Positions 36,773-46,861 of a DNA stretch of 64,000 nt are shown here, piece after piece. Source of the stretch: Candidatus Nanoarchaeia archaeon (GTDB lineage Archaea; Nanobdellota; Nanobdellia; Pacearchaeales; GW2011-AR1); contig JAQUKY010000003.1 of NCBI GenBank assembly GCA_028718805.1, positions 1 through 64,000 of the forward strand, written 5' to 3'. The notes under the pieces are model-generated. The model worked only from the letters and a program-made list of their open reading frames with translations, had not been told where the DNA came from and made no database searches. The first letter of the stretch is position 1; each line of letters opens with the position of its first letter. The position numbers were made by a program, and so were the translations under genes.

Positions 36773-36803
36773 TTTTTCACCAGTTCGATTCCGCGATGGG
36801 CTA
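36773..36803 (+). repeat. Degenerate tRNA 3'-end remnant (R4)
   Basis: TTTTTCACCAGTTCGATTCCGCGATGGGCTA; T-loop TTCGATT; no AT arm. Confidence 0.5.
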
Positions 36804-36918
36804 TACCTCATATTTTGTTATTACTTCTAAGACACAACAATAGAAAGATTTAAAAAGAACCTGTTTGTTCGTATTTTTATAATATTCAAATTAAAATATT
36901 AAGAATCAAACAATAAAA

Positions 36919-37242
36919 ATGACAGTATATGTAATAAACTTTTATGATGATACAAAAAATGTAGAAGTTCCTGGTGTTTACTCAAATATTTGGGAATACC
37001 TTCATAAACAGTATGACAACCCAGTATATGCTGATGGAAGTGGTTCATGTTTCAGGGGTAAGAATGGCGAGACCGCAGTTTTGACAGATAATAGCACAAC
37101 GTCAAAGACACATCAATTAGTATTAATTGACACTCCTTCAGATGTTTTAAGAGGTTTAGAAGAGATTGTTAAAAATGAAAGTCCTAATTTTAATATAGTA
37201 AATATATCCTCTCAGAGCATTTCTAAGAAGAAAAAACATTAA
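36919..37242 (+). CDS. Hypothetical protein
   Basis: 107-aa ORF. Confidence 0.6.
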   Translation: MTVYVINFYDDTKNVEVPGVYSNIWEYLHKQYDNPVYADGSGSCFRGKNGETAVLTDNSTTSKTHQLVLIDTPSDVLRGLEEIVKNESPNFNIVNISSQSISKKKKH

Positions 37243-37246
37243 TAAG

Positions 37247-37651
37247 ATGATAAGTTCAACAAATGCTTTAACAGTATACGATGAAGCTTTTGCAGGTTCT
37301 CAGAACAGGTATGCAGAAAGAGTAGAAGTTAATCCAAGAGGGGCTAGGATAGGTCCAGTTGGGATCATGGATTTTGCCTGTCTTTTTTCCGGACCTCCCG
37401 GAGGTGGGAAATCTAGACTTCAAGAAGAAGTTGCGCGAATGCTTAGCAAAGAACCAATAACTGTTGAGGCAAGAGAAGGCTCATCTGCTAATGCAGAAAA
37501 AGTTACAGTTAAAAGAAATTATGGTATTTATGGTATGTGCACTCCTTTTTATTTTCCAGATATAGATCTAAGCAAAATAAAAGTTGAACACGAATATACT
37601 AGGAAATTCCTTCATCAAAAACCAGACGGGATATTATTTAAGATTGTATAA
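37247..37651 (+). CDS. Short P-loop protein, possibly a truncated AAA-type ATPase
   Basis: CLFSGPPGGGKSRLQEEVARML Walker A; no clear Walker B within 134 aa. Confidence 0.55.
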   Translation: MISSTNALTVYDEAFAGSQNRYAERVEVNPRGARIGPVGIMDFACLFSGPPGGGKSRLQEEVARMLSKEPITVEAREGSSANAEKVTVKRNYGIYGMCTPFYFPDIDLSKIKVEHEYTRKFLHQKPDGILFKIV

Positions 37652-37743
37652 GTAATAGTAAGTATTTAATTCTTCAATATTCATTCATCTAAACATTTAA
37701 ATATTAAAAAATCTTAATAAAAAGAGGAGGGAAAAAGAAAAAG

Positions 37744-37956
37744 ATGGTGAAAAATAAATTCGTGAAAAATCACTCTTATGGATGCGGATGTGGTTGTGGG
37801 TGTGGGGGTGCTGTTTATGGTTTGGGTTTTATTGGTGCAGCAATTTATTATATCTCCAACGCTGCTACATTTTGGATAGGAGTTCTAGGAGTACTAAAAG
37901 CTCTTGTCTGGCCCGCATTTGTAGTATATGAGTTACTCAAATTTTTAGCAGTATAA
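37744..37956 (+). CDS. Small membrane protein with GCGCGCGCGG motif
   Basis: HSYGCGCGCGCGGAVYGLGF then hydrophobic helices. Confidence 0.6.
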   Translation: MVKNKFVKNHSYGCGCGCGCGGAVYGLGFIGAAIYYISNAATFWIGVLGVLKALVWPAFVVYELLKFLAV

Positions 37957-38175
37957 TTTAATTAAATATTTAGAAGAGCATCTGAAAGATATAATTCTTT
38001 CTCTGTTAGTAATACTTAAAACGGGAAACGCTATGAAATCCCAGCTTAATCTGTTCATTTCAAGAGTAAATTGTCTCATAAATTATAAAAAATAATAAAT
38101 GTAGGGGCAAATAAAAATTATTAGATACACTCAATTTTCAGAAATATTTATATAATCTGTTTATTAATATTAATC

Positions 38176-38358
38176 ATGGCAAAAAGAAAAGAGGTTAGAA
38201 CTAAAAAAAACAGTCCAGGAGCTTTATTCATACCTGCAGGATTTCTTTTAGGATTTGGTATTGGATTTGCAGTTAATAATGTTCCCGCAGGAATGTTTAT
38301 AGGTCTTGGTGCAGGATTCCTTGCGTGGGTAATCTATGAAATTTTTAGTAAAAAGTAA
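38176..38358 (+). CDS. Small 2-TM protein
   Basis: 60-aa hydrophobic ORF. Confidence 0.6.
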   Translation: MAKRKEVRTKKNSPGALFIPAGFLLGFGIGFAVNNVPAGMFIGLGAGFLAWVIYEIFSKK

Positions 38359-38374
38359 AATCTTTTAATAAAAA

Positions 38375-38617
38375 ATGGAAGCATCTCAAATTTATATTTT
38401 AATCTCAATAATAGTTTTATTGATAATTGCAATTCTTGTCTTTTTTATAAAGAAGAACAGAAAACAAAAATCCTTGACTCTTTTAGCGAGTTTAGCTTTT
38501 GTATTTATTATAGCAGGAATTATCTTTGGAGATAGCAGATTAGTTGGTTATAGTTTAATAGGAATAGGTGTTTTATTGGCAATTATTGATATGGTTAGAA
38601 AATTGAAGAAAAAATGA
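38375..38617 (+). CDS. Small 3-TM-like protein
   Basis: 80-aa hydrophobic ORF. Confidence 0.6.
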   Translation: MEASQIYILISIIVLLIIAILVFFIKKNRKQKSLTLLASLAFVFIIAGIIFGDSRLVGYSLIGIGVLLAIIDMVRKLKKK

Positions 38618-38763
38618 AAAAGAAATTAAGAAAAGACTGGATGTTAGGATTTTTAGGATTCTTAGGTTTATTAGGAATCCCTGAACTTTTAACCCAGGAC
38701 TGGCTTGGTGCTTTATGGCTGCTTTGGTTTATCTGGTTTACATATTTCATACCGAGAAAATAG
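38614..38763 (+). CDS. Small membrane protein, 49 aa
   Basis: Read directly: MKKKLRKDWMLGFLGFLGLLGIPELLTQDWLGALWLLWFIWFTYFIPRK*; ATGA overlap with previous ORF. Confidence 0.6.
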   Translation: MKKKLRKDWMLGFLGFLGLLGIPELLTQDWLGALWLLWFIWFTYFIPRK

Positions 38764-38955
38764 AAGCCAGAAGCAAAAATTTACTATAACAATTCTTTTA
38801 AACCTAAAAACTTTCTTAAAATAAAAATACCTATAATAATCTGTGAGTGAGACCTAAATCCGCTTAATGAATCAATTGCTTAAGCGTTTAAGTTTAGTAT
38901 TACCAAATACAGATTTAAGAGTAAATAATAAATTATAAAAAGAAGACACAAAAAA

Positions 38956-39423
38956 ATGGGCTTAGAAAACATGATTAACAAAATTTCAGTAAAAGTAAAA
39001 AAACTTCATCCTGATGCGATTATCCCTTATTATGCTCATGACGGAGATGCAGGACTGGATATTTTTTCTAATGAAGATTGTATAATAAAAGCAGGGGAGA
39101 GAAAATTAATCTCTACTGGGATTTCAATGGAATTACCTGATGGATATGTTGCTTTAGTCTGGGACAAAAGCGGGTTAGCTGGCAATAATGGTTTGCATTG
39201 TCTTGCAGGAGTGGGGGATGCAGGGTATCGGGGAGAATATAAAATAGTTGTTTTTAATACCTCTAAAGATGATTATTATGTTAAAAAGGGGCAGAAAGTA
39301 TCCCAAATCTTAATCCAGCCAATTATGGCTGCAGAGATTGAAGAAGTCAAAGAATTATCAGAAACAAAAAGAGGAGATGGCGGTTTTGGTTCAACAGGAT
39401 TGATAAAGAACAGCCAAGTTTAA
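38956..39423 (+). CDS. dut: dUTPase-family protein
   Basis: YAHDGDAGLDIFS, DKSGLAGNNGLHCLAGVGDAGYRGEYKI, RGDGGFGSTG. Confidence 0.9.
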   Translation: MGLENMINKISVKVKKLHPDAIIPYYAHDGDAGLDIFSNEDCIIKAGERKLISTGISMELPDGYVALVWDKSGLAGNNGLHCLAGVGDAGYRGEYKIVVFNTSKDDYYVKKGQKVSQILIQPIMAAEIEEVKELSETKRGDGGFGSTGLIKNSQV

Positions 39424-39439
39424 ATTAATAATTCTAAAA

Positions 39440-39515
39440 AACTATATCCAACAATGCTCAATAATCAAATCTTAATCTTTTCTTAAACATATTAAAATCG
39501 TTTTATACATTATTA
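39440..39515 (+). repeat. Dispersed intergenic palindromic repeat (upstream of tRNA-Gly)
   Basis: aatcaaatcttaatcttttcttaaacatattaaaatcgttttatacattatt. Confidence 0.55.
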
Positions 39516-39631
39516 AAATAGCCTAAATATGCCTATAACAATGTTTAAAAGTGTTATAGTTTTCTTTAAAAAGTAAGTCTAAATGACTTGAGGTGATTGA
39601 TAATGGGTGACCTTAGGGGAGCCCTTATTAT

Positions 39632-39702
39632 GCGCTGCTAGTTTATCGGTAGAACACATCGTTGCCAACGATGGAAGCTGAGTTCAATTCTCAGGCGGCG
39701 CA
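39632..39702 (+). tRNA. tRNA-Gly (anticodon GCC)
   Basis: GCGCTGC...CATCG-TTGCCAA-CGATG...CTGAGTTCAATTCTCAG GCGGCGC A. Confidence 0.9.
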
Positions 39703-39769
39703 TACCATTTATTTTTTTGGATTAGCAAATTATTTAAAGTTGTTTCTGTTATATAAAAGAGAATATAAA

Positions 39770-40066
39770 ATGTATAATATTATGACTTGCAGTGGCTGGA
39801 CATCTGGTTATTGCTCGATAATCAGAATTGGGTTTATAATTCTATTTTTCATATTTGCAATTATTGAAAAATGGGGAAAAAAAGAAGTCAATATTGAGTT
39901 TAGTCTTATATTTTCTTTAATTCTTGGGTTTTTTTCCTATTGGCTTGTAGCAATATTGTCTGGAAGTTTTCAATGGTCCCTTATAGCTGGGCTAATTTTA
40001 GGATTAATAGGAGGGTATGGGGTAGGGATAATACTTGGGGGCACTGAACAAGATCCAGTTTTATAA
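39770..40066 (+). CDS. Hypothetical membrane protein
   Basis: Internal Met of the 39662 ORF chosen, because the upstream part overlaps tRNA-Gly; three hydrophobic segments. Confidence 0.6.
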   Translation: MYNIMTCSGWTSGYCSIIRIGFIILFFIFAIIEKWGKKEVNIEFSLIFSLILGFFSYWLVAILSGSFQWSLIAGLILGLIGGYGVGIILGGTEQDPVL

Positions 40067-40160
40067 AACATTATAAACTGATAGTTTAAAGAATTATGTA
40101 GAAATTGTTAAAAAAATAAAAATAAAAAAATAAATATTTTGCCTATTTATTAGATGTTAT

Positions 40161-40361
40161 CTAATATCTGCTAGGTCTTGGCATTTTAGAGAAACATTCT
40201 CTGCAGTAAACTGGTTTGCCTTCTGTAGGTTTGAATGGCACTTCGCATTCTTTCTTACATTTTGAGCAAACAGCTTTATGCATTTCTCTTGGTGCAAAAC
40301 TGTCTCTTCTGCCGAATCCGTTATTTCCGTATCCCATTGTTATTTCCTCCCGATCATTCAT
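40161..40361 (-). CDS. CxxC/CxxC zinc-ribbon protein
   Basis: AVCSKCKKECEVPFKPTEGKPVYCRECFSKM; start may be the internal Met (MGYGNNG). Confidence 0.8.
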   Translation of the reverse strand: MNDREEITMGYGNNGFGRRDSFAPREMHKAVCSKCKKECEVPFKPTEGKPVYCRECFSKMPRPSRY

Positions 40362-40540
40362 TAATAATACTCAGAATATTCTAATAAGATAATAAACTTT
40401 AATTTATTATATATAAGAATTCTTTATTTCTTAATATTATTATGCAAATTATTGGAATTATGAGTTTTTAAAGGTATGCTATTACCTATTACATGGTTTT
40501 GCACAATAAGTTACTCTTGTATAAAAAGTCTTTTAAAGGA

Positions 40541-40610
40541 ACATGAGACGAGAATCGAACTCGTGTCTCTTGGGCGACGTCCAAGTGTGCTACCACTGCA
40601 CCACTGATGG
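40541..40610 (-). tRNA. tRNA-like sequence, Asp-like GTC anticodon, atypical (possible pseudo-tRNA)
   Basis: D-arm GTGC-AGTGGTA-GCAC, anticodon stem CTTGG-ACGTCGC-CCAAG, T-arm ACGAG-TTCGATT-CTCGT; acceptor CCATCAG/CTCATGT has mismatches; C at position 33. Confidence 0.6.
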
Positions 40611-40631
40611 ATAATTTATTTATGAAAATAC

Positions 40632-42239
40632 TTATTCATAATCAGCCATGTTAGGCATTCCGGAATTTTTTGGTTTTCCTGACTTGGAAGCCAGAACATC
40701 ATCTATCCTTAAAATCATTACTGCAACTTCTGTTGCACTGCTTATTGCCTGTGTTTTTATTTTCATCGGCTCAATAATCCCTGCCCTGAAAGAATCCTCC
40801 ACTTTATTTGTGAATATATTTATCCCTGCATTTTTCTCCCCATTATCATGCCTCGATTTTAATTCAGTCAGGACATCAATAGGATCAAGCCCTGCATTTT
40901 CAGCCAAAGTAGTGGGGATAAATTCCAATGCATTTGCAAACTCCTGGACTGCTAATTGCTCTCTTCCGCCTAATGAATTTGCAAATTTTCTTAGTCTTCT
41001 TGCAACTTCAATTTCAACAGCCCCTGCTCCGGCAACTATTTTCTTACTCTTGATAACAGCAGAAACGTCCCCTAACCCGTCCCTGATTGCCCTTTCCATT
41101 TCGTCAATAACATGCTCGCTTCCCCCATGGACTAATATTGTAAGCGCCTTTGGATTTTCGCATCCCCTTATATAAGTCATTGCTTCATCTCCCTGCTTAA
41201 TCTCTTCAACAATTTGTGCTTTTCCCAATTCACTCTCTGTTAAATCATTCAGATTACTGACTATCTTTCCGCCAGTTGCCCTTGCCAAATTTTCCATATC
41301 CGATTTAGCAACTCTTCTGCAGGCATAAATCCTTGATTTTGCAAGATAATACTGCACCATATCATCAATTCCTTTCTGGCAGAATATGACATTAGCATTG
41401 CTTCTTCTTATTTTCTCAACCATCTGTTTTAATATCATCTCCTCTCTGTCAAGAAAATTTTGAAGCTGGCTTGGGTCACTGACAGAAATCTTGGCATCTC
41501 CTTCTAGATTTTTAATTTCCAAGGATTCTGAGATTAAAGCAATCCTTGCATTCATGACTTTTACAGGCATATCAATTGAAACTCTTTCTTTGTCTATAAC
41601 AATTCCTTTAATCAATTCAGTATCCTCAACGCCATTGCTTTTATTTTTCTCGATTTTTATGTTTCCTAAATCAACACTGCCTTTGTCCTCAATCTGGGCA
41701 ATTGCATCAACAATAATGCCTGCAAACTTTTCCTTTACGCTTTCTGCTCCTTTTCCGGTCATAGCAGTCATTGCAATTGCTTTCAGGTCATCTTTTTTAT
41801 CCAAACCAACTTCAACTGCAACTTCATTTAAGAATTCCTTTGCTTTTACAGCAGCCAGATTATAGCCTTTGGTAATAACAGTAGGGTGAATTTTCATGTC
41901 TAATAATTTTTCTGCGTTCTCAAGCAGTTTCCCGGCAAGCATTACAGCAGTTGTTGTTCCATCTCCAACTTCGCTCTCCTGGGTTTTTGCTATTTCAACC
42001 ATCATTTTAGCAGCAGGATGCTCAATTTCCATTTCTTCTAATATAGTAACTCCGTCATTTGTGACAGTAATATCCCCAACAGAACTAACAAGCATCTTGT
42101 CCATACCCTTAGGGCCAAGGGTAGTTTTAACAGCATCAGAAACAAGTTTTGCAGCAAGAATATTGTTTCTCTGCGCATCTCTTCCTATTGTTCTTTCAAC
42201 ACTTTCAGGCAGAATGTAAATTGGTTGTTTGTCTGGCAT
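40632..42239 (-). CDS. Thermosome subunit (group II chaperonin)
   Basis: [38 protein letters not shown]; start at MPDKQPIY. Confidence 0.95.
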   Translation of the reverse strand: MPDKQPIYILPESVERTIGRDAQRNNILAAKLVSDAVKTTLGPKGMDKMLVSSVGDITVTNDGVTILEEMEIEHPAAKMMVEIAKTQESEVGDGTTTAVMLAGKLLENAEKLLDMKIHPTVITKGYNLAAVKAKEFLNEVAVEVGLDKKDDLKAIAMTAMTGKGAESVKEKFAGIIVDAIAQIEDKGSVDLGNIKIEKNKSNGVEDTELIKGIVIDKERVSIDMPVKVMNARIALISESLEIKNLEGDAKISVSDPSQLQNFLDREEMILKQMVEKIRRSNANVIFCQKGIDDMVQYYLAKSRIYACRRVAKSDMENLARATGGKIVSNLNDLTESELGKAQIVEEIKQGDEAMTYIRGCENPKALTILVHGGSEHVIDEMERAIRDGLGDVSAVIKSKKIVAGAGAVEIEVARRLRKFANSLGGREQLAVQEFANALEFIPTTLAENAGLDPIDVLTELKSRHDNGEKNAGINIFTNKVEDSFRAGIIEPMKIKTQAISSATEVAVMILRIDDVLASKSGKPKNSGMPNMADYE

Positions 42240-42240
42240 T

Positions 42241-42564
42241 TTAGGCAAGAACCTCCTCAAGCCTTCTTTTAGTTTTGAATATATTACCAAAAATCGATAA
42301 AGCAGTATAATCAATATCTTTTGCCTTTCTAAGCTTTATAGTGCTATTATTAAAGTGGTATACAGATAATTTTTCATCTTCTTTTTTAAAGAAATAAACT
42401 CTCCTCCCATTGCCTTTACTCTCAGTAATTTTATAAAGGAGAATATCAACTTCATTAAATACATCCCCCTTAAGATTATAAACAAAGATAATTTCTCCTC
42501 TTTGAACGTTTTCATAAGGAAATTTCCCTAACCTATCTAATTTTTCTGCTTTTGTTTCCGCCAT
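42241..42564 (-). CDS. Hypothetical protein
   Basis: 107-aa ORF in a run of minus-strand genes. Confidence 0.65.
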   Translation of the reverse strand: MAETKAEKLDRLGKFPYENVQRGEIIFVYNLKGDVFNEVDILLYKITESKGNGRRVYFFKKEDEKLSVYHFNNSTIKLRKAKDIDYTALSIFGNIFKTKRRLEEVLA

Positions 42565-42565
42565 T

Positions 42566-42913
42566 TTAATTAGTTTTCTTCTCCTCCTCTTCTTCTGCTT
42601 TAGTAATAAAATCAGATACTTCTACATAACCTATTTCAAAATCTTTGACTAACCCCTTAAAATCATAGTTTTTATCAATATCACTAAAAAAATCTGCAGG
42701 GTATTTGCTTCTTATTCTTTCAATATTATCACAGGTCTCTTTCTTTTTTAATAAATATCCTTCAGAATCTTTTTTTATTGCCTTAAGGTCCCATCCAAAA
42801 ATGTTATGGCCCAGGAGAAGGCAACCCATACCATGCACAGTCTCTTCTAATGATTTGTAATTTTCAACATACTCCATACCTTCTTTGAAAATTTTCTGGA
42901 ATTCATCTGCCAT
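42566..42913 (-). CDS. Hypothetical protein
   Basis: 115-aa ORF in a run of minus-strand genes. Confidence 0.65.
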   Translation of the reverse strand: MADEFQKIFKEGMEYVENYKSLEETVHGMGCLLLGHNIFGWDLKAIKKDSEGYLLKKKETCDNIERIRSKYPADFFSDIDKNYDFKGLVKDFEIGYVEVSDFITKAEEEEEKKTN

Positions 42914-43028
42914 TTTAAATCCAGATTTAGTTTATTTTTAAGTATTATCTACCCATAACCTATATACTATAAAATATATATTACAAAACAACAATTAACT
43001 ATAAATATAAAAAAAACATAATTAAACT

Positions 43029-43586
43029 ATGAAAATCGGAGTTAAGGTTGGCGATATCATGACTCGGGATTATACTTCTGCAAAACCAGATATTTCTGTC
43101 CTTCACGCTGTAAAATTAATGGTTAAAAAAAGAGTTGGAAGCTTGATTCTTGAAGATAAAGATGTGCTTAAGGGAATTTTAACAGAGGGAGATATAATGT
43201 GGGCATTGAGCAAAAAATCAGTAAAAGACCTGAAAAAAATCAGGGCAATAGAAATCTGCACTAAAAAGATAATAACAATAAAACCTTCTGCAGACATTTA
43301 TGATGCTATAAAACTTATGAAAAAAGCAAAATTCAGAAGGCTTCCGGTTACAGTTAAAAAAAGAGTGATTGGTCTGTTGACAATGAAGGATATTTTGAGG
43401 ATTCAGCCGGAACTATTCGATATTGTAAGAGAAAATTATTCTATAAAAGAAGAAGCTGAAAAAATGAAAAGAGTGAAATCAGCAGAAACTTTCAAGGAAG
43501 GAGTATGTGAAGAATGCAGTAATTTTGATATTTTATACAATGTAGACGGGCAATTGATGTGCGAAAGCTGCAGAGAAGCGATGTAA
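43029..43586 (+). CDS. CBS-domain pair protein with C-terminal zinc ribbon
   Basis: VGDIMTRDYTSAKPDISVLHAVKLMVKKRVGSLIL...GILTEGDIMWAL; CEECSNFDILYNVDGQLMCESC. Confidence 0.88.
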   Translation: MKIGVKVGDIMTRDYTSAKPDISVLHAVKLMVKKRVGSLILEDKDVLKGILTEGDIMWALSKKSVKDLKKIRAIEICTKKIITIKPSADIYDAIKLMKKAKFRRLPVTVKKRVIGLLTMKDILRIQPELFDIVRENYSIKEEAEKMKRVKSAETFKEGVCEECSNFDILYNVDGQLMCESCREAM

Positions 43587-43609
43587 AGATTTTTAAACTG
43601 ATTCTTAAT

Positions 43610-44455
43610 ATGAATGAAATGAGAAAACTCACTTCTCTCTTGGCAGGTTTAATTTTGGGTATATCCGCAGGCAGTTTTGCCACATATCATGTACTAAAAC
43701 CAGAAAGTTCCTTAGTTGCAGCTGTTTCAGGAAAAAATTCAGAAAATAATTCTGTTAATAAAAATAATGATAAAAATCCTGCAGGAGTTTTTGAGATAGA
43801 GGCCCTGAAGATTAAGCTGCCGGAGATAAAGCTGGATAAGGGACTTGATATTGAGGACTCTTTCATAATCTCATATGCTTCAGAGGTTGGGGGCTGTAGC
43901 TGGAAAATGCCTATAAATGCATCGGATTATTTCAAGTATAAGAGGCTTAAGCACAGAGGCAAATTGCCCTTTGAATATGTCAGTTACGTAACCTACAATG
44001 ACCCAACAATAATTAAAATAGCAAAAGATTTAACAAAAAACTGTAAGTCCAAGGAAGAATCTGCACAGGTTCTGCTGGACCTTGTTCATAACCAGCTTTA
44101 TGACACTTCTGGAGAAGGAATCTTTGATTATGTTAAATTCCCATTAGAGACTCTTGTGGAAAGGAATGGTGATTGCGAAGATTTAAGCATTCTTGGAGCT
44201 GCTTTAATGAAATCAATTGGTATAGATGTAGCTTTAATAAATTACAGCCCTCTTGAGCTTGGGAAATTCACAGGACATATGGCATTAGGTGTTAATGGTA
44301 ATTTTAACGGGGCTTATTTTGAAAATAAAGGGGTTAGGTACTATTATGCAGAATCCACAGGTACAGATTGGCTGAATAACAAATCTACTGGGAAAATAGG
44401 GAATATCCCTGAAGATTATAAGAAGAAAAAAGTCGCCCTGTATATTGTGAAGTAA
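43610..44455 (+). CDS. Membrane-anchored transglutaminase-like protein
   Basis: N-terminal TM; VERNGDCEDLSILGAALMKSIGIDVALINY...GHMALGVNG Cys/His pattern. Confidence 0.75.
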   Translation: MNEMRKLTSLLAGLILGISAGSFATYHVLKPESSLVAAVSGKNSENNSVNKNNDKNPAGVFEIEALKIKLPEIKLDKGLDIEDSFIISYASEVGGCSWKMPINASDYFKYKRLKHRGKLPFEYVSYVTYNDPTIIKIAKDLTKNCKSKEESAQVLLDLVHNQLYDTSGEGIFDYVKFPLETLVERNGDCEDLSILGAALMKSIGIDVALINYSPLELGKFTGHMALGVNGNFNGAYFENKGVRYYYAESTGTDWLNNKSTGKIGNIPEDYKKKKVALYIVK

Positions 44456-44537
44456 TCTGTATAATCTCAGGAATTTTTAAACAAAAATATTTAAATACCT
44501 TCTAACTGTTCATATAATACAAAAAGAGTTGTAAAAC

Positions 44538-45038
44538 ATGGCAGAGAAAGATACAGTATTCTCAGGTAAAATCAAGCAAAAAGCAATTTTTCACTTTAAA
44601 GATTTTTATGGGTTTACCTACGACTGGCTTGTTGGGGAGGGCTATAAAGTGACTGAAAAAGTATACTCCGAGGAGATTTCAGGGGATGCCAAGAAAATAG
44701 AAATAGAATGGGAAGCCAAGAAGAAAGTGTCTGATTATTTCAGGTTTGTGATACAGGTCAGATGGATGATACTTGGATTAAAAAATGTTGAAGTTCAGAG
44801 AGAAGGAAAGAAACTAAAGATGAATTCAGGCCAGGTTGAGCTTAAGGTAAAAGGAGTCTTGGTTAAGGATTATGAGCACAAGTGGGAAGATTATCCTGTC
44901 TGGAAGTTTTTAAGAGGGATGTATGACAGGTATATAATAAGGAGCAGGATTGAACAGTATGAAGATAAGCTTAAAGAGGAAGTTGAGGAGTTCATAGCCC
45001 AGTCCAAATCCTTTTTGGTTATAGAAGGCATGAGATGA
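44538..45038 (+). CDS. Hypothetical protein
   Basis: 166-aa ORF. Confidence 0.75.
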   Translation: MAEKDTVFSGKIKQKAIFHFKDFYGFTYDWLVGEGYKVTEKVYSEEISGDAKKIEIEWEAKKKVSDYFRFVIQVRWMILGLKNVEVQREGKKLKMNSGQVELKVKGVLVKDYEHKWEDYPVWKFLRGMYDRYIIRSRIEQYEDKLKEEVEEFIAQSKSFLVIEGMR

Positions 45039-45109
45039 TTTAAATTAGTAATTTAAAAGATAAAATTTAAATTATCGAATTGAGATAATTCTTAGTTTAA
45101 TGGGGGTTA

Positions 45110-45235
45110 CAGGTAATTTGTTAAACTATTTAATATGCTATTAACAAGATTAAGCTGTTACTCACAAGCTTTGATGGTGATTGTCCCATATGTCTTTTGA
45201 TAGATTACTAAAAATACCCAAAAAACCTATAAAAC
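45110..45235. repeat. Dispersed intergenic palindromic repeat
   Basis: ggtaatttgttaaactatttaatatg ... aagattaagctgttactcacaagctttgatggtgattgtccc ... cttttgatagattactaaaa. Confidence 0.6.
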
Positions 45236-45290
45236 AACAAATATTTGTGTGAATACAAATATTTAAATATACATTTATATAAAATCTCAT

Positions 45291-46673
45291 ATGGTAAAAA
45301 AGAGAGTATTTTTGTTAGCTATGACGCTTCTGTTTGCGTTTGTTTTTGCAAGTTTGGTCTCTGCCACCAATCTGGAGATTTATGCAAAAACAATCCAGGG
45401 CTCTGCAATTACAGATTTAAATGAGCCTGCAGTTTTTGAGTTGACAATAAAAAACTTAGGAGAGACAGATAATTTTGACATTTACTCTCTTGTAGGGATT
45501 GACATTTCACCAGGTAATTTTACATTGAGAAGGGATGAAACTAACACAATAGAAATAAAGGCTATGCCTCAGGAATATCTGGCATCAACAAAAGAGCCAA
45601 TCAATTTTGAATACAAGATTAAGGATTCTAAGGAAGACATACAGGCAGAAAAATTAACTATGAATATTATCGGGCTAAAAGATGCGTTCCAGATAGACGC
45701 AGAGGATTTAAACCCAAAGTCAGAAAATACAAAAATTACCTTAAGAAACAGGTTAAATTACAAGTTTGATGAATTAAAAATAAGCATAACCTCTAATTTT
45801 TTCAGTTATGAAGACAAGTTTCCGTTGAATCCTATGGAAGCTAAACAGATTACAATACCTGTAGATGTTGAAAAGCTGAAAAGATCAACAGCCGGTTCTT
45901 ATTTGGTAAACATTGGGTTGGAGGTATCTGGAGTAAAAACAAGCACAGAATCCATGATTAAGTTTCTTGAGCAGGAGGGAATAGAAACAACTGAAAATAA
46001 AGAGGGGTTCTTAATAAAAAGAATTGAGATAAGCAAGATTAATGTTGGAAACACTCTAAAAAATGTTGAAATAACAACACAAAAGAATATTCTTTCATAT
46101 TTATTCACGACTTTTAATGCAGTTCCCGCAGAGACAAAAATAAACGGATTAACCGTAGAATATACCTGGAGAAAAGAATTGATTCCAAATGATAAATTAG
46201 AGGTTGTGGTAAAAACTAACTGGTTTTATCCCATAATAATAATCATATTTGCAGCAGTATTATTCATTTTAATCAGGAGAAGCGTTGAAGTGGATTTAAT
46301 TTTAAGGAAACAGGTTTCTTATGTTAAAACAAGGGGGGGAGAATTTGCATTAAAGGTGACTATAAAAGCAAAAGCAAAGACGTTTATTGAAAGAATAAAC
46401 ATAACTGACAAGCTTCCGCCATTAGTTGAATTATATGAGAGATATGGAGCAATATCTCCTGATAAAATTGATTTGAGAAACAAGAGATTGGAATGGAACA
46501 TAGAATCATTAAATGAAAGAGAAGAAAGAATTTTTAGTTATATAATATATTCAAAGATAGGGGTTGTTGGAAAATTCGAGCTTCCAAAAGCAAGGGCAGT
46601 TTATGAAAAATCAGGAAGAATGAAAGGAGCAGAATCCAACAGGAGCTTTTTCATTAACCAGCCTAAAGTGTGA
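45291..46673 (+). CDS. Secreted/membrane protein with signal peptide and C-terminal TM
   Basis: MVKKRVFLLAMTLLFAFVFASLVSA signal; beta-rich ectodomain; TM FYPIIIIIFAAVLFILI. Confidence 0.75.
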   Translation: MVKKRVFLLAMTLLFAFVFASLVSATNLEIYAKTIQGSAITDLNEPAVFELTIKNLGETDNFDIYSLVGIDISPGNFTLRRDETNTIEIKAMPQEYLASTKEPINFEYKIKDSKEDIQAEKLTMNIIGLKDAFQIDAEDLNPKSENTKITLRNRLNYKFDELKISITSNFFSYEDKFPLNPMEAKQITIPVDVEKLKRSTAGSYLVNIGLEVSGVKTSTESMIKFLEQEGIETTENKEGFLIKRIEISKINVGNTLKNVEITTQKNILSYLFTTFNAVPAETKINGLTVEYTWRKELIPNDKLEVVVKTNWFYPIIIIIFAAVLFILIRRSVEVDLILRKQVSYVKTRGGEFALKVTIKAKAKTFIERINITDKLPPLVELYERYGAISPDKIDLRNKRLEWNIESLNEREERIFSYIIYSKIGVVGKFELPKARAVYEKSGRMKGAESNRSFFINQPKV

Positions 46674-46775
46674 TTCAAAAACTTCTGATTATTACGTTAA
46701 AATTATTTATCAAATTGCCAAAGTATCAAAAACATAAAGCAATCTTTTTAAACACTAGTTCTCTCCTTATTTTAA

Positions 46776-46847
46776 CCCCTGGTAGTATAACGGTTATTAC
46801 AGGCGGCTGTAGACCGCTTGAAGGGTGTTCGACTCACCCCCGGGGGA
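46776..46847 (+). tRNA. tRNA-Tyr (anticodon GTA)
   Basis: CCCCTGG...GGCGG-CTGTAGA-CCGCT...GGGTGTTCGACTCACCC CCGGGGG; archaeal C1-G72. Confidence 0.92.
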
Positions 46848-46861
46848 TATAATATCTTAAG

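Noticed and set aside
32211-36803. Integron with attC sites
   Set aside because: No IntI-like ORF and no recognisable attC core (GTTRRRY) pairs at the boundaries; the boundaries are tRNA-derived.
39662-39769. N-terminal part of the 134-aa ORF
   Set aside because: Overlaps the 3' half of tRNA-Gly; the internal Met at 39770 is a more plausible start.
40648-42219. Plus-strand ORFs of 175, 124 and 107 aa
   Set aside because: Antisense to the thermosome gene, Ser/Ala/Ile-rich translation typical of antisense frames.
42240-42314. N-terminal extension of the thermosome ORF (MIILLYRF...)
   Set aside because: Overlaps the upstream gene 42241-42564; [12 protein letters not shown] is the natural chaperonin start.
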